A stretch of 64,000 nucleotides of DNA, taken from positions 2,356,001 to 2,420,000 of the forward strand of contig NZ_JAUCEN010000002.1 of NCBI RefSeq assembly GCF_030348945.1. Direction: 5' to 3'. The first letter of the stretch is position 1. Every line of letters starts with the position of its first letter. Position numbers and translations under genes: made by a program. Below the pieces are notes generated by a model. That model was not told the DNA's origin and searched no databases. It saw only the letters and a program-made list of their open reading frames with translations. This document shows positions 52,900-61,913 of this stretch, in pieces. The DNA is from Peribacillus sp. ACCC06369. Lineage in GTDB: Bacteria; Bacillota; Bacilli; Bacillales; DSM-1321.

Positions 52900-53946
52900 A
52901 TGAGTGATGCTCTTCTTGCAATAACACTTGTGTGGGGCTTTATTTTTCTTTATGCCATCATGGCCTCCATGGATTTTGGCGCTGGCTTCTGGGCAATGAC
53001 TTACATTAAAAAGGAGGAAACGAATGCTACGAAGATAGCGAATAGCTATTTATCACCGACTTGGGAGGTGACTAATACTTTTGTCGTTGGTCTTGTCATT
53101 GCGATTTACAGTTTATTTCCAGGTGCAGTTTTTCCGATCGGGGTAGCTTTGATCGTTCCCGCGAGCCTGATTTTGGTCCTGCTATGCATTAGGAGTGCTT
53201 TCTTGGTTTTCTCGCATAGCGTAGACAAATATGAAAAAGCGTTAACGTATATATCAGGATTAACGGGATTGATCATACCCGGACTATTAATCAGCGTATT
53301 GCCAATCACCCATCTGGGATTTGTCGAGGGAGTGAGAGGGAATGAAGAATTGAATCTTTCGAGACTTTTCACGAGCCCGAATGAGTATGCATTTGTGGGG
53401 TTTGGGATTATGAGCACGCTTTTTTTATCATCTTTGCTCCTATCTGATTACTCAAAACAGGCTGATGAAATGAAAGCATACAAAATATACCGCAGGGATG
53501 CGATGATAACGGGACCGCTTATGTTAGCCATGGCTCTGCTGGTAATGCTCACGTTAAAAAATGAAGCGTATTGGATCTACGAAGGGATGATGAGAAACTC
53601 TGCATTATTACTCGTCTCGCTCGTCTTTTTCATCATTAGCGGGGTAGCTCTGTACCTGCCCTATTTTTCTAAGCGGGAGGTTAAAGGGATGCCTCGCCTC
53701 GCCGTAATAGCGATTATCATTCAGTATTTGATCGGCAGTTATGTGTATGGAATCGCACATTTACCCTATATCATTTATCCGAATGTCACGATTCTTTCGG
53801 GATTTACCGACCCGACTTCATTCCGTGCCGTTTTTGCCACATATATCGTGGGCTTTGCGATATTAGTGCCAGGTTTCTATTATTTCTGGTCCATCTTCAT
53901 GAAAGATCAGCGTCGAAAGTTCAAACGGCGCCAAATGTCAAATTAG
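52900..53946 (+). CDS. ythB: Cytochrome bd-type quinol oxidase subunit II
   Basis: A 348-residue membrane protein with about eight helices, the second subunit of bd oxidases. MASMDFGAGFWAMTY near residue 22 and SPTWEVTNTFVV near 50 are typical (CydB: DGFDLGVG..., NxxxPxWDGNETW-like). It starts 18 bases after subunit I behind GGGGGAGGG. Confidence 0.9.
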   Translation: MSDALLAITLVWGFIFLYAIMASMDFGAGFWAMTYIKKEETNATKIANSYLSPTWEVTNTFVVGLVIAIYSLFPGAVFPIGVALIVPASLILVLLCIRSAFLVFSHSVDKYEKALTYISGLTGLIIPGLLISVLPITHLGFVEGVRGNEELNLSRLFTSPNEYAFVGFGIMSTLFLSSLLLSDYSKQADEMKAYKIYRRDAMITGPLMLAMALLVMLTLKNEAYWIYEGMMRNSALLLVSLVFFIISGVALYLPYFSKREVKGMPRLAVIAIIIQYLIGSYVYGIAHLPYIIYPNVTILSGFTDPTSFRAVFATYIVGFAILVPGFYYFWSIFMKDQRRKFKRRQMSN

Positions 53947-53974
53947 TTCATCTTGGAAAAGAGAGGTTATCACT

Positions 53975-54736
53975 ATGAAAAAGTTATATCTGCTAAAATA
54001 TGCGGTTTTAGTCATCTCACTCTTTTTGAGCTATCAAGCGGTTGAAGCACATGATAAGAATTTTCAGGTTGATGGCACATATATTTCAACAAAAAGGGAT
54101 GTAACAGGTGACCAGAAAATAGACATCATCCAGGTTCAGGGGTTGCCATATGAGGAAGGAAGCAAGTTTCTGAAGAAAATTGAGTTAAGCGTTGAAAGCA
54201 ATCGCCGTACAATCAGTGTCTCGCTTGACGCAGGGTATAAACCTGATCTCAAGGTTGCGGACTTGAATAATGACGGGGTCCAGGATGTATTGGTCACGGT
54301 TTTGATGGAAGGCAAGGACCGTTTGATAACCAGTTACGCCTATACGTTTAAAGATGGAAAAGTTAAGGAATTGGAAGTACCTCCATCCGTTCCCGTAATG
54401 GCCCAATTTTTAGACGGATACAAAGCGGAAATCAGAATTGAAGGGCAAAAGCCAGTGGTGATAGATGTCAGTTCCAGAAAACAAACGTATGATGAATTGG
54501 GCATTTATCGTAATGGAAAGCTTAATGAACCTACCGAGCTTTTGGTTGATCCATACTCTTCACTGGACCTCAAGACCGTTTTGGGAAAAGGAAAGGGGCT
54601 TATGGGAATCCAAAATGTGAAAGGGTCCGATGAACGTGATCCGATATTTGAGATTAAATCAGTCTGGAATTATAACCATGGATGGAAGCTTGTAAAAGCC
54701 CAGGTAAAACCAGTCAAGGCAAAGAATAATAAATAA
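53975..54736 (+). CDS. Secreted FG-GAP/VCBS-like repeat protein
   Basis: A 253-residue protein with a signal peptide (MKKLYLLKYAVLVISLFLSY, cleavage near VEAHD). Two Ca-binding-like repeats follow: DVTGDQKIDIIQVQG near residue 36 and VADLNNDGVQDVLVTV near 88, each with D-x-N-x-D-x-x-x-D spacing. No enzymatic domain is visible. It starts 28 bases after the oxidase subunit II gene behind AGAGGT, so it is probably cotranscribed; similar proteins of unknown function occur in Bacilli. Confidence 0.75.
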   Translation: MKKLYLLKYAVLVISLFLSYQAVEAHDKNFQVDGTYISTKRDVTGDQKIDIIQVQGLPYEEGSKFLKKIELSVESNRRTISVSLDAGYKPDLKVADLNNDGVQDVLVTVLMEGKDRLITSYAYTFKDGKVKELEVPPSVPVMAQFLDGYKAEIRIEGQKPVVIDVSSRKQTYDELGIYRNGKLNEPTELLVDPYSSLDLKTVLGKGKGLMGIQNVKGSDERDPIFEIKSVWNYNHGWKLVKAQVKPVKAKNNK

Positions 54737-54809
54737 TCAGTGTGATTGGTAAAGGGATAATTTGAATGAATCATTGTTCAGGCATATCTTACTTAAATAA
54801 AGTAAGTTG

Positions 54810-54839
54810 ACAGCTCTTGGATTTGAGGGCTGTTTTTTT
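54810..54839 (+). terminator. Terminator of the quinol oxidase operon
   Basis: ACAGCTCT (54810-54817) pairs with AGGGCTGT via one G-U pair, followed by seven Ts to 54839. Confidence 0.75.
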
Positions 54840-54929
54840 GTTTATAATTAAAAATTGACAATTTTTAAATATTTGGTAAAATCTAAATAAATCCAATTAA
54901 CTACATAGCAACACTCTTTATGTTGTTAA

Positions 54930-54946
54930 ATGTAAGCGGATACAAA
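54930..54946 (+). promoter_or_regulatory. cre (CcpA) site upstream of the TetR gene
   Basis: ATGTAAGCGGATACAAA fits WTGNAANCGNWWNCAWW at every position. It lies just upstream of the TetR ribosome binding site. CcpA control of acyl-CoA degradation genes is known in Bacillus (for example mmgABC). Confidence 0.75.
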
Positions 54947-54962
54947 TAGGGGGTGCAGTCTT

Positions 54963-55592
54963 ACGGAGTTAAAAGAAAAAATAATTGAAACATCGTTGAC
55001 ACTCTTCGATCAGCATGGTTTTCATGGTGTCTCCGTTAACGAAATCGTTAAGGCATGCGGAACTAGCAAGGGTGGTTTTTATCACCATTTCTCTTCCAAA
55101 GATGAGCTCTTATTTGTCATTCATGATTACTTTATTTCATATGTTTTAACAAAAGCACAAGAAGCCATTTCAGCAAGTACCCATCCAACAGAAAAAATGC
55201 AAAAGATCATTCAATCATTCGTTAAAGTTTTTGACCTCTATAAACCACACATCTCAGTTTTCTATCAAGAAAGCATTTACTTAAAGCCACCTTATGTTGA
55301 AGCAATTAAAAAAAAGCGTCAAATGTATAAGGAAATCATTTTTTCCGTCATCAAAGAAGGTATTGATAAGGGAGTGTTCCGCAGTGAATTGCCTGTTGAA
55401 ATAACCGGGATGTCGATTCTGGGCATGGTGAACTGGTCCTACAAATGGTACAAAAGGGACGGCGGAAAAACAATCGATGAAATCGGTGATATCTACGTAG
55501 ATTTAATTCTCCAGGCATTATTGACAGATAAACAAAAGAAAGCGGAAATAACCCAGCCATTTTTACTGAAAAACCAAATGGTTGCGGATTAA
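54963..55592 (+). CDS. TetR-family regulator, apparent non-canonical start
   Basis: A TetR protein of about 209 residues. The DNA-binding domain includes TLFDQHGFHGVSVNEIVKAC and GTSKGGFYHHFSSKDELLF, a strong TetR signature. The first helix begins ELKEKIIETSL. In that frame, after TAA 54933, there is no ATG/GTG/TTG before TTG 54996, which would cut helix 1 in half. GGGGGTG (54949-54955) is correctly spaced for ACG 54963; CTT 54960 is the neighbouring alternative. Its gene stands directly before the acyl-CoA dehydrogenase, with an 18-bp palindrome between, so it most likely represses that operon and senses an acyl-CoA. Confidence 0.85.
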   Translation, partial: TELKEKIIETSLTLFDQHGFHGVSVNEIVKACGTSKGGFYHHFSSKDELLFVIHDYFISYVLTKAQEAISASTHPTEKMQKIIQSFVKVFDLYKPHISVFYQESIYLKPPYVEAIKKKRQMYKEIIFSVIKEGIDKGVFRSELPVEITGMSILGMVNWSYKWYKRDGGKTIDEIGDIYVDLILQALLTDKQKKAEITQPFLLKNQMVAD

Positions 55593-55612
55593 ACAGAAAA
55601 TATGACTTGTAC

Positions 55613-55630
55613 AGACCAACTAGTCGGTCT
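55613..55630 (+). promoter_or_regulatory. TetR operator before the acyl-CoA dehydrogenase gene
   Basis: AGACCAACTAGTCGGTCT is an 18-bp inverted repeat with one mismatched pair, centred on ACTAGT. Fatty-acyl TetR repressors commonly use GACCGACTAGTCGGTC-type sites. It lies 22 bases upstream of ATG 55653. Confidence 0.7.
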
Positions 55631-55652
55631 TAAAAGGAAGGGGAATGAACAA

Positions 55653-56795
55653 ATGGATTTCTCACTTACAAAAGAACAACAGATGATTAAGGAAATGGTT
55701 AGGGAATTTGCCGAAAAGGAAATTAAACCAATTGCGATAGAATTGGATGCCAAGTCGATGTTTGCGGAGGATGTATTCAAAAAAATGGGGAAACTTGGGT
55801 TGCTTGGAATTCCGTTCCCCGAAGAATATGGCGGCTCGGGCGGAGATACGATTTCGTATGCCATTGCGGTTGAAGAGATTGGCAAGGCATGCGGAGGAAC
55901 CGGCTTAAGCTATGCAGCAGCCGTTTCACTTGGGGCAAGTCCAATTTACTATTTTGGAACCGAAGAACAGAAGCAAAAATATCTCGTTCCAATCACGACA
56001 GGTGAAACTCTGGCAGCATTCGGGTTAACAGAGCCCAATGCGGGTTCGGATGCTGGGGGTACGAAAACGACTGCTGTATTAGAAGGTGATGAATATGTGA
56101 TTAATGGCGAGAAAACATGGATAACCAATGCCAGCTATTCAAGAACCATCACCGTTACCGCTGTATCGGGTAAGGATTCCCGGGGCAAGAACATCATCTC
56201 TGCATTCATCGTGCCAACGGATACAGAAGGACTTACTATCAATAGCAATTATGAAAAAATGGGAGTTCGCGCTTCCAATACGTGTGAAATCATTCTTGAT
56301 AATGTCCGCGTGCCAAAGAAAAATTTATTGGGAGATCCAGACAAAGGGTTCAAACAATTTTTATTCACGCTGGATGGCGGCAGGATTTCGATTGCAGCTT
56401 TGGCCGTCGGCATCGCACAAGCAGCCTTTGACAAGGCTTTAGCTTTTTCAAAAGAGCGGGTTCAATTCGGTAAATCCATTTCAAGTTTCCAGGCGATTCA
56501 ATTCAAGCTTGCAGACATGGCGATGGAAATTGAATTGGCTAGGAATATGGTATATAAGGCAGCATGGTTAAAAGACAACAAAAAACCTTTTGCAAAGGAA
56601 GCGGCATACGCCAAGCTTTTTGCAAGTGAGACCGCGTTCCGTGCCAGCAATCAAGCGATTCAAATACATGGCGGTTCTGGCTACATGCGCGAATATGAAG
56701 TGGAACGCTATTTAAGAGATGCTAAGTTATTGGAAATTGGGGAAGGCACATCCGAAATTCAAAGAATCGTAATCGCCAGACAATTAGGCTGTTAA
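55653..56795 (+). CDS. yngJ: Acyl-CoA dehydrogenase (isovaleryl/short branched type)
   Basis: A 380-residue flavoprotein of the acyl-CoA dehydrogenase family. [19 protein letters not shown] holds FAD/substrate contacts, WITNASYS follows, and [20 protein letters not shown] carries the late signature (parts [11 protein letters not shown] and [16 protein letters not shown]). The catalytic Glu lies in [14 protein letters not shown] or nearby as in isovaleryl-CoA dehydrogenases. The gene order that follows equals the B. subtilis yng operon. Start ATG 55653 follows AAGGAAGGGG. Confidence 0.88.
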   Translation: MDFSLTKEQQMIKEMVREFAEKEIKPIAIELDAKSMFAEDVFKKMGKLGLLGIPFPEEYGGSGGDTISYAIAVEEIGKACGGTGLSYAAAVSLGASPIYYFGTEEQKQKYLVPITTGETLAAFGLTEPNAGSDAGGTKTTAVLEGDEYVINGEKTWITNASYSRTITVTAVSGKDSRGKNIISAFIVPTDTEGLTINSNYEKMGVRASNTCEIILDNVRVPKKNLLGDPDKGFKQFLFTLDGGRISIAALAVGIAQAAFDKALAFSKERVQFGKSISSFQAIQFKLADMAMEIELARNMVYKAAWLKDNKKPFAKEAAYAKLFASETAFRASNQAIQIHGGSGYMREYEVERYLRDAKLLEIGEGTSEIQRIVIARQLGC

Positions 56796-56906
56796 TCTTT
56801 TTGGAACGCAAAATGAACAATGATGCTAGGGTTCATTTAGGTGAAAAGCAGATGTTATCTAAACAGCAAAAAGCGTTCATCCTTACTTTTATTTGATAGG
56901 AGGAGT

Positions 56907-58556
56907 ATGATGTCCGATTTGCTAGATGTTACTATCGGGAAACTGCTTGAAAAGACAGCTGAACAATATGGTGATAATGAAGCTGTGGTTTACCATGAAC
57001 TTGGCCTTCGCCATTCGTATCGCGAATTTGAAAAGATTTGCCGAAAGGCAGCCCGGGGGTTCATGTCACTCGATATTGAAAAAGGGGAACATATCGCCAT
57101 TTGGGCGTCCAATAAACCGGAATGGCTTATATCCCAATTTTCCACTGCGAAAATGGGCGGGGTGCTGGTTACGGTCAATACTAATTACCGTACAAGTGAA
57201 CTGGAATACCTGCTAAAGCAATCGGATTCGACGACGATTATCCTGATGGAACAATATAAGGATCATTCCTATATAGAAACGCTGTATGAAATCGTACCTG
57301 AATTGAAAAATGCAGAACCGGGAAAATTACAATCTGAGAAACTGCCAAAATTGAAAAATATCATCGTTTTAGGCGAAACGCGTTATCCCGGCACGTTTTC
57401 CTGGGATGAAGTCATTAGTGGGAGCGAATCCATTTCGGAGGAGTCGCTGGACATGAGGATGGGGGAATTGGGTCCAAGTGATGTGATTAATATGCAATAT
57501 ACATCAGGGACGACAGGATTTCCAAAAGGTGTGATGCTAACGCATTCAAACTTGGTCAACAACGGATTGAATGTTGCGGAATGCATGAAGCTTACCAAGG
57601 ATGACCGGCTTTGCATCCCCGTTCCGTTTTTTCATTGTTTCGGCTGTTCCCTTGGTACGATGGCCTCTGTTACTGTAGGGGCAACAATGGTGCCCATCGT
57701 GGAATTCAATCCACGCGCAGTCCTTCAGGCCGTTGAATCCGAAAAATGTACGGCGCTTCATGGTGTACCGACGATGTTCATCGCTGAACTTAATCTCGAT
57801 GACTTCGACCAGTATGATTTACGTTCGTTACGGACTGGAATCATGGCAGGCTCAACATGCCCGATCGAAGTCATGAAAAGTGTGGTGAATAAGATGGGGA
57901 TCTCGGAAATTACGATTACCTATGGTCAAACGGAATCATCTCCAGGAATTACGATGACAAGAACGGATGACCCAATCGAACTTCGTGTTTCCTCAGTGGG
58001 TAGGGCCTTGCCGAAAGTGGAAGTGAAAATTATCGATCCAGCTACTGGGGAAGAAGTCCAGCGGGGCAAACAGGGTGAACTTTGTTCAAGGGGATACCAT
58101 GTGATGAAGGGATATTATAATAACCCGGAAGCTACTGAGCTGGCGATTGACCGGGAAGGCTGGCTTCATACGGGAGATTTAGCGGTGATGGACGAAAATG
58201 GTTATTGCAAGATTACAGGTCGGCTGAAAGATATGATCATTCGCGGAGGGGAAAATATATATCCCCGTGAGATAGAAGAATTCCTCTATCAACATCCTGC
58301 AATAGTCGATGTACAGGTACTCGGCGTTCCAGATCAAAAGTATGGGGAAGAGGTAGCGGCATGGATCATTTTGAAAGCGGGAGAAACCCTTACGGAGAAA
58401 GAATTGATTGAGTATTGCAAAGGGAAAATATCTTTTCATAAAATTCCCCGTTACATTCAATTTACGGATGCTTATCCAATGACTGCATCCGGAAAAATCC
58501 AAAAGTATAAGCTTCGGGAACAAACTCTTGACCTACTATCGGAACACACTAAATAA
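56907..58556 (+). CDS. yngI: Acyl-CoA synthetase, AMP-forming
   Basis: A 549-residue ANL-superfamily ligase. The AMP-binding motif is [16 protein letters not shown] near residue 200; YGQTESSPG near 345, [16 protein letters not shown] near 425 and the terminal [11 protein letters not shown], with the catalytic lysine, complete it. It activates a fatty or branched short-chain acid to the CoA thioester. The start is ATG 56907 behind AGGAGGAG; the second ATG at 56910 is equivalent. Confidence 0.9.
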   Translation: MMSDLLDVTIGKLLEKTAEQYGDNEAVVYHELGLRHSYREFEKICRKAARGFMSLDIEKGEHIAIWASNKPEWLISQFSTAKMGGVLVTVNTNYRTSELEYLLKQSDSTTIILMEQYKDHSYIETLYEIVPELKNAEPGKLQSEKLPKLKNIIVLGETRYPGTFSWDEVISGSESISEESLDMRMGELGPSDVINMQYTSGTTGFPKGVMLTHSNLVNNGLNVAECMKLTKDDRLCIPVPFFHCFGCSLGTMASVTVGATMVPIVEFNPRAVLQAVESEKCTALHGVPTMFIAELNLDDFDQYDLRSLRTGIMAGSTCPIEVMKSVVNKMGISEITITYGQTESSPGITMTRTDDPIELRVSSVGRALPKVEVKIIDPATGEEVQRGKQGELCSRGYHVMKGYYNNPEATELAIDREGWLHTGDLAVMDENGYCKITGRLKDMIIRGGENIYPREIEEFLYQHPAIVDVQVLGVPDQKYGEEVAAWIILKAGETLTEKELIEYCKGKISFHKIPRYIQFTDAYPMTASGKIQKYKLREQTLDLLSEHTK

Positions 58557-58568
58557 GGAGGATATCGA

Positions 58569-59918
58569 ATGATTCGAAAAATTCTTATCGCAAACAGAGG
58601 AGAAATAGCATCACGTATTATTCGTACATGCAAGAAGATGGGAATACTTACTGTCGCCGTCCATTCGGAAGCAGATTCGGATTCGCCATTTGTGGGATTG
58701 GCAGATGAGGCATATTTATTGGGTGGTTCAAGAGTACAGGAAAGCTATTTGAACGTCGATAAGATTTTGGAACTCGCTAAAGAAACCGGAGTCGATGCCA
58801 TTCATCCAGGTTACGGATTTCTTAGTGAAAATGCAGATTTCGCCCGTTCTTGCGAAGAAGCCGGCTTGATATTCATTGGTCCCAAACCAGAGGTCATCCA
58901 GCAGATGGGGAATAAAGTCGAGGCAAGGAAAAAGATGGAGGAAGCGGGACTTCCATTGGTTCCAGGATTTTCACGTCCATTAATTGATAGCGCAGAAGCG
59001 GCAGCCGTTGCCGAAAGGATTGGATATCCAGTCATGTTAAAAGCAGCGGCGGGCGGCGGGGGAATCGGCATGCAGGCCGTTGCCGATGAAGATGAACTTT
59101 CCAAAGCCTTCGAAGGGAACCAAAAACGTGCCCAATTGTTTTTTGGCAATGGAGATATGTTCATTGAAAAATTGATAGAGAAACCTCGTCATATCGAAAT
59201 TCAAGTATTGGCGGATTCCTTTGGGAATGCTGTTTACTTATGGGAAAGGGAATGCTCCGTTCAAAGGCGTCACCAGAAGGTCGTGGAAGAAGCTCCCTCT
59301 TCTTTCCTAGACGAAGAAACAAGAAACAGGATGGGAATGGCTGCAGTGAAAGCGGTAAAATCCATTGGTTATAGCAATGCGGGTACCCTCGAATTTTTAG
59401 TTGATGCGGATAAAAATTTCTATTTCCTTGAAATGAATACGCGCCTTCAGGTTGAGCATCCTGTCACCGAAGAAATTACGGGACTGGATTTAGTCGAGCA
59501 GCAAATTAAAATAGCGTCAGGCAACAAACTGGAATTCACACAAGCAAAGATTAAAAAGGATGGACACTCCATTGAAGTGCGCATATATGCTGAAGATCCG
59601 AAAACCTTTTACCCAGCACCGGGGAAAATCACCAGCATGGAACTTCCTGAAGGTGAGGGGATCCGTCATGAATTGGCGGTTCATGGAACTTCTGTCGTCT
59701 CGCATTTTTATGATCCGATGATCGCCAAATTGGTAGTGAGCGGCGATTCGAGGGATAAAGCAATCGAGAGATTAAGAGAAGCGCTGGAAAGCTATAACAT
59801 AGAAGGAATCAAAACAAACCTTCCATTGCTGAGGGAAATAATTTCTCATGAAGCTTTTTCCCAAGGGGATACGACTACGGATTTCATTGGGAAATATATA
59901 AAAAAATTGACTGTATAA
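58569..59918 (+). CDS. yngH: Acyl-CoA carboxylase, biotin carboxylase subunit
   Basis: A 449-residue biotin carboxylase. KILIANRGEIASRIIRTCKK starts it, AAAGGGGIGM is the ATP-grasp glycine loop, RHIEIQVLAD and ECSVQRRHQKV and FLEMNTRLQVEHPVTE carry catalytic residues. It carboxylates biotin on the small carrier encoded next. With the YngE-like carboxyltransferase it would act on 3-methylcrotonyl-CoA (context). Confidence 0.9.
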   Translation: MIRKILIANRGEIASRIIRTCKKMGILTVAVHSEADSDSPFVGLADEAYLLGGSRVQESYLNVDKILELAKETGVDAIHPGYGFLSENADFARSCEEAGLIFIGPKPEVIQQMGNKVEARKKMEEAGLPLVPGFSRPLIDSAEAAAVAERIGYPVMLKAAAGGGGIGMQAVADEDELSKAFEGNQKRAQLFFGNGDMFIEKLIEKPRHIEIQVLADSFGNAVYLWERECSVQRRHQKVVEEAPSSFLDEETRNRMGMAAVKAVKSIGYSNAGTLEFLVDADKNFYFLEMNTRLQVEHPVTEEITGLDLVEQQIKIASGNKLEFTQAKIKKDGHSIEVRIYAEDPKTFYPAPGKITSMELPEGEGIRHELAVHGTSVVSHFYDPMIAKLVVSGDSRDKAIERLREALESYNIEGIKTNLPLLREIISHEAFSQGDTTTDFIGKYIKKLTV

Positions 59919-59958
59919 CGCATATTTTTAAAACATTAATGATCTGGGGGAATATAAG

Positions 59959-60171
59959 ATGGCAGAATTAAAAGCAAGCATGGCAGGAAGCGTTTGGAAG
60001 ATCGTAGCGAACGAGGGGCAAAGTGTAACCGAGGGACAGGATATCATTATCTTGGAATCCATGAAAATGGAAATCCCGATTGGAGCTGAGGATGCCGGCA
60101 CCATCAAAGAACTTAAAGTGAATGAGGGGGATTTTGTAAATGAGGGCGATGTATTGGCCGTCATTGAATAA
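59959..60171 (+). CDS. yngHB: Biotin carrier protein, stand-alone
   Basis: A 70-residue biotinyl-domain protein. AGSVWKIVANEGQSVTEGQD and LESMKMEIPI with the biotinylated lysine of MKM are seen. It has no linker or extra domain, as in YngHB. It carries carboxybiotin between the flanking carboxylase subunits. ATG 59959 follows GGGGGAA. Confidence 0.9.
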   Translation: MAELKASMAGSVWKIVANEGQSVTEGQDIIILESMKMEIPIGAEDAGTIKELKVNEGDFVNEGDVLAVIE

Positions 60172-60188
60172 AGGGACGGAGGGGTAAG

Positions 60189-61097
60189 ATGAATTGGCCC
60201 GAAAAGGTGATAATTAAGGAAGTCGGTCCGCGTGATGGGCTACAAAATGAAAAGGTCATCATACCTACGCGAAGCAAAATCGATTGGATCGACCATCTTT
60301 CTGATACAGGACTATCTTATATAGAAGTCACTTCTTTTGTACATCCAAAGTGGATTCCTCAATTGAGTGATGCCGTTGAGGTGGCTAAGGGAATTAAGCG
60401 CAATCCCGGTATCACTTATGCTGCCCTTGTACCCAATCAAAGGGGACTTGAGTCGGCGCTAGAGGCTAATATCGATGAAATTTCAGTGTTCATGTCATCC
60501 AGTGAAACTCATAATCTTAAAAATATCAATAAATCGATTTCCGATACCTTTCCAGTATTGAAGGATGTCATCGGGACAGCAGCAAAAAGCGGGAAAACGG
60601 TTAGGGGTTATGTTTCAACCGTTTTCGGCTGTCCTTATGAAGGGGAGGTTTCAACCGAACAGGTTTTCCGTGTTTGTGATCAACTTTTTGAATACGGAAT
60701 CAATGAGGTCTCATTGGGTGATACCATCGGGGTTGCATCTCCAAGACAGGTTGCCTTGTTCCTTGAACAGGCTGTTAAAAGATATGATATCAGCCAAATT
60801 GCCCTCCATTTTCATGATACAAGGGGCATGGCACTCGCTAATGTACTCGAATCACTGAATTATGGAGTGGTCACTTTCGACTCTTCGCTCGGTGGTTTAG
60901 GGGGATGCCCGTATGCACCAGGTGCGAGCGGCAATGTGGCAACGGATGACCTGATTCATATGCTTCATAATATGGGAATACACACGGGAATCAATCAAGA
61001 AAAACTAACTAAGGCTGCGACCATGATGCAAAGCTTTTTGGAAAAGCCATTGCCTAGCCATCAAATGGCTGTATATAACGCGGAAAAAGAAAATTGA
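60189..61097 (+). CDS. yngG: Hydroxymethylglutaryl-CoA lyase
   Basis: A 302-residue DRE-TIM enzyme. GPRDGLQNEK holds catalytic Arg/Asp, EVTSFVHPKWIPQLSDA, LHFHDTRGMALANV and GGLGGCPYAPGASGNVATDD with the signature cysteine all match HMG-CoA lyase (fragments EVTSFV, HFHDTRGMA, GCPYAPGASGNV). It splits HMG-CoA into acetyl-CoA and acetoacetate, the final step of leucine breakdown. Confidence 0.93.
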   Translation: MNWPEKVIIKEVGPRDGLQNEKVIIPTRSKIDWIDHLSDTGLSYIEVTSFVHPKWIPQLSDAVEVAKGIKRNPGITYAALVPNQRGLESALEANIDEISVFMSSSETHNLKNINKSISDTFPVLKDVIGTAAKSGKTVRGYVSTVFGCPYEGEVSTEQVFRVCDQLFEYGINEVSLGDTIGVASPRQVALFLEQAVKRYDISQIALHFHDTRGMALANVLESLNYGVVTFDSSLGGLGGCPYAPGASGNVATDDLIHMLHNMGIHTGINQEKLTKAATMMQSFLEKPLPSHQMAVYNAEKEN

Positions 61098-61107
61098 GGT
61101 GGAATTT

Positions 61108-61890
61108 ATGACTTCATTAGTTGAGATCAGTCATGAGGAAAAGGGAATTGCCATCGTGACTTTGAATCGTCTGGATGCTGCCAATGCATTATCCACGGAA
61201 TTGCTTCATTGCTTAATCGAAGGGTTGGATGAACTGAAAAGGGATTCCAATTTACGAACCGTCATATTAACGGGAGCAGGGGAAAAGGCGTTTTGTGCAG
61301 GTGCTGACCTTAAGGAACGAGCTGGGATGAATGATGATAAAGTCAAGGAAACAGTCAAGCTGATCGGTGAGACGATTACGGCTGTAGAAAACCTTCCAGT
61401 CCCAGTCATCGCTGCAATTAACGGCTCGGCTTTTGGCGGAGGGCTGGAGTTGGCTCTAGCTTGTGACATACGCATCGCATCGGAAACGGCAAAAGTGGGA
61501 TTGACGGAAACGGCATTAGGAATCATCCCGGGCGCCGGCGGTACTCAGCGCCTGCCGCGAATAGTCGGAATACCTACAGCTAAAGAACTGATTTATACAG
61601 CAAGGAGATTGGACGCAAAAGCAGCACATGCCTTGAAAATCATCAGTCATGTATATCCGCCCCAACAATTACTTGAGGAAGCGAAAAAACTGGCTGGGGA
61701 AATTGCGGGCAATGCCCCATTAGCACTCAGGGCAGCAAAAGCGGCGATCAATCAAGGGGCTGATACCGACTTGAACACAGGATTGCAAATTGAAAAAGAC
61801 TGCTATCAGACAACCTTAAAAACCCGCGACCGACTAGAGGGTCTGTCAGCATTCAAGGAAAAGCGCAAACCGGTATTTACGGGTAAATGA
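61108..61890 (+). CDS. yngF: Enoyl-CoA hydratase (methylglutaconyl-CoA hydratase)
   Basis: A 260-residue crotonase. AFCAGADLKERAGM and NGSAFGGGLELALACDIRIA form the oxyanion hole, and LGIIPGAGGTQRLPR carries the catalytic Glu region. In this operon it most likely hydrates 3-methylglutaconyl-CoA to HMG-CoA. The start is ATG 61108 behind GAGGTGG; GTG 61099 lies in that ribosome binding site. Confidence 0.9.
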   Translation: MTSLVEISHEEKGIAIVTLNRLDAANALSTELLHCLIEGLDELKRDSNLRTVILTGAGEKAFCAGADLKERAGMNDDKVKETVKLIGETITAVENLPVPVIAAINGSAFGGGLELALACDIRIASETAKVGLTETALGIIPGAGGTQRLPRIVGIPTAKELIYTARRLDAKAAHALKIISHVYPPQQLLEEAKKLAGEIAGNAPLALRAAKAAINQGADTDLNTGLQIEKDCYQTTLKTRDRLEGLSAFKEKRKPVFTGK

Positions 61891-61913
61891 TTTCAATTGA
61901 AGGAGGAACATGA

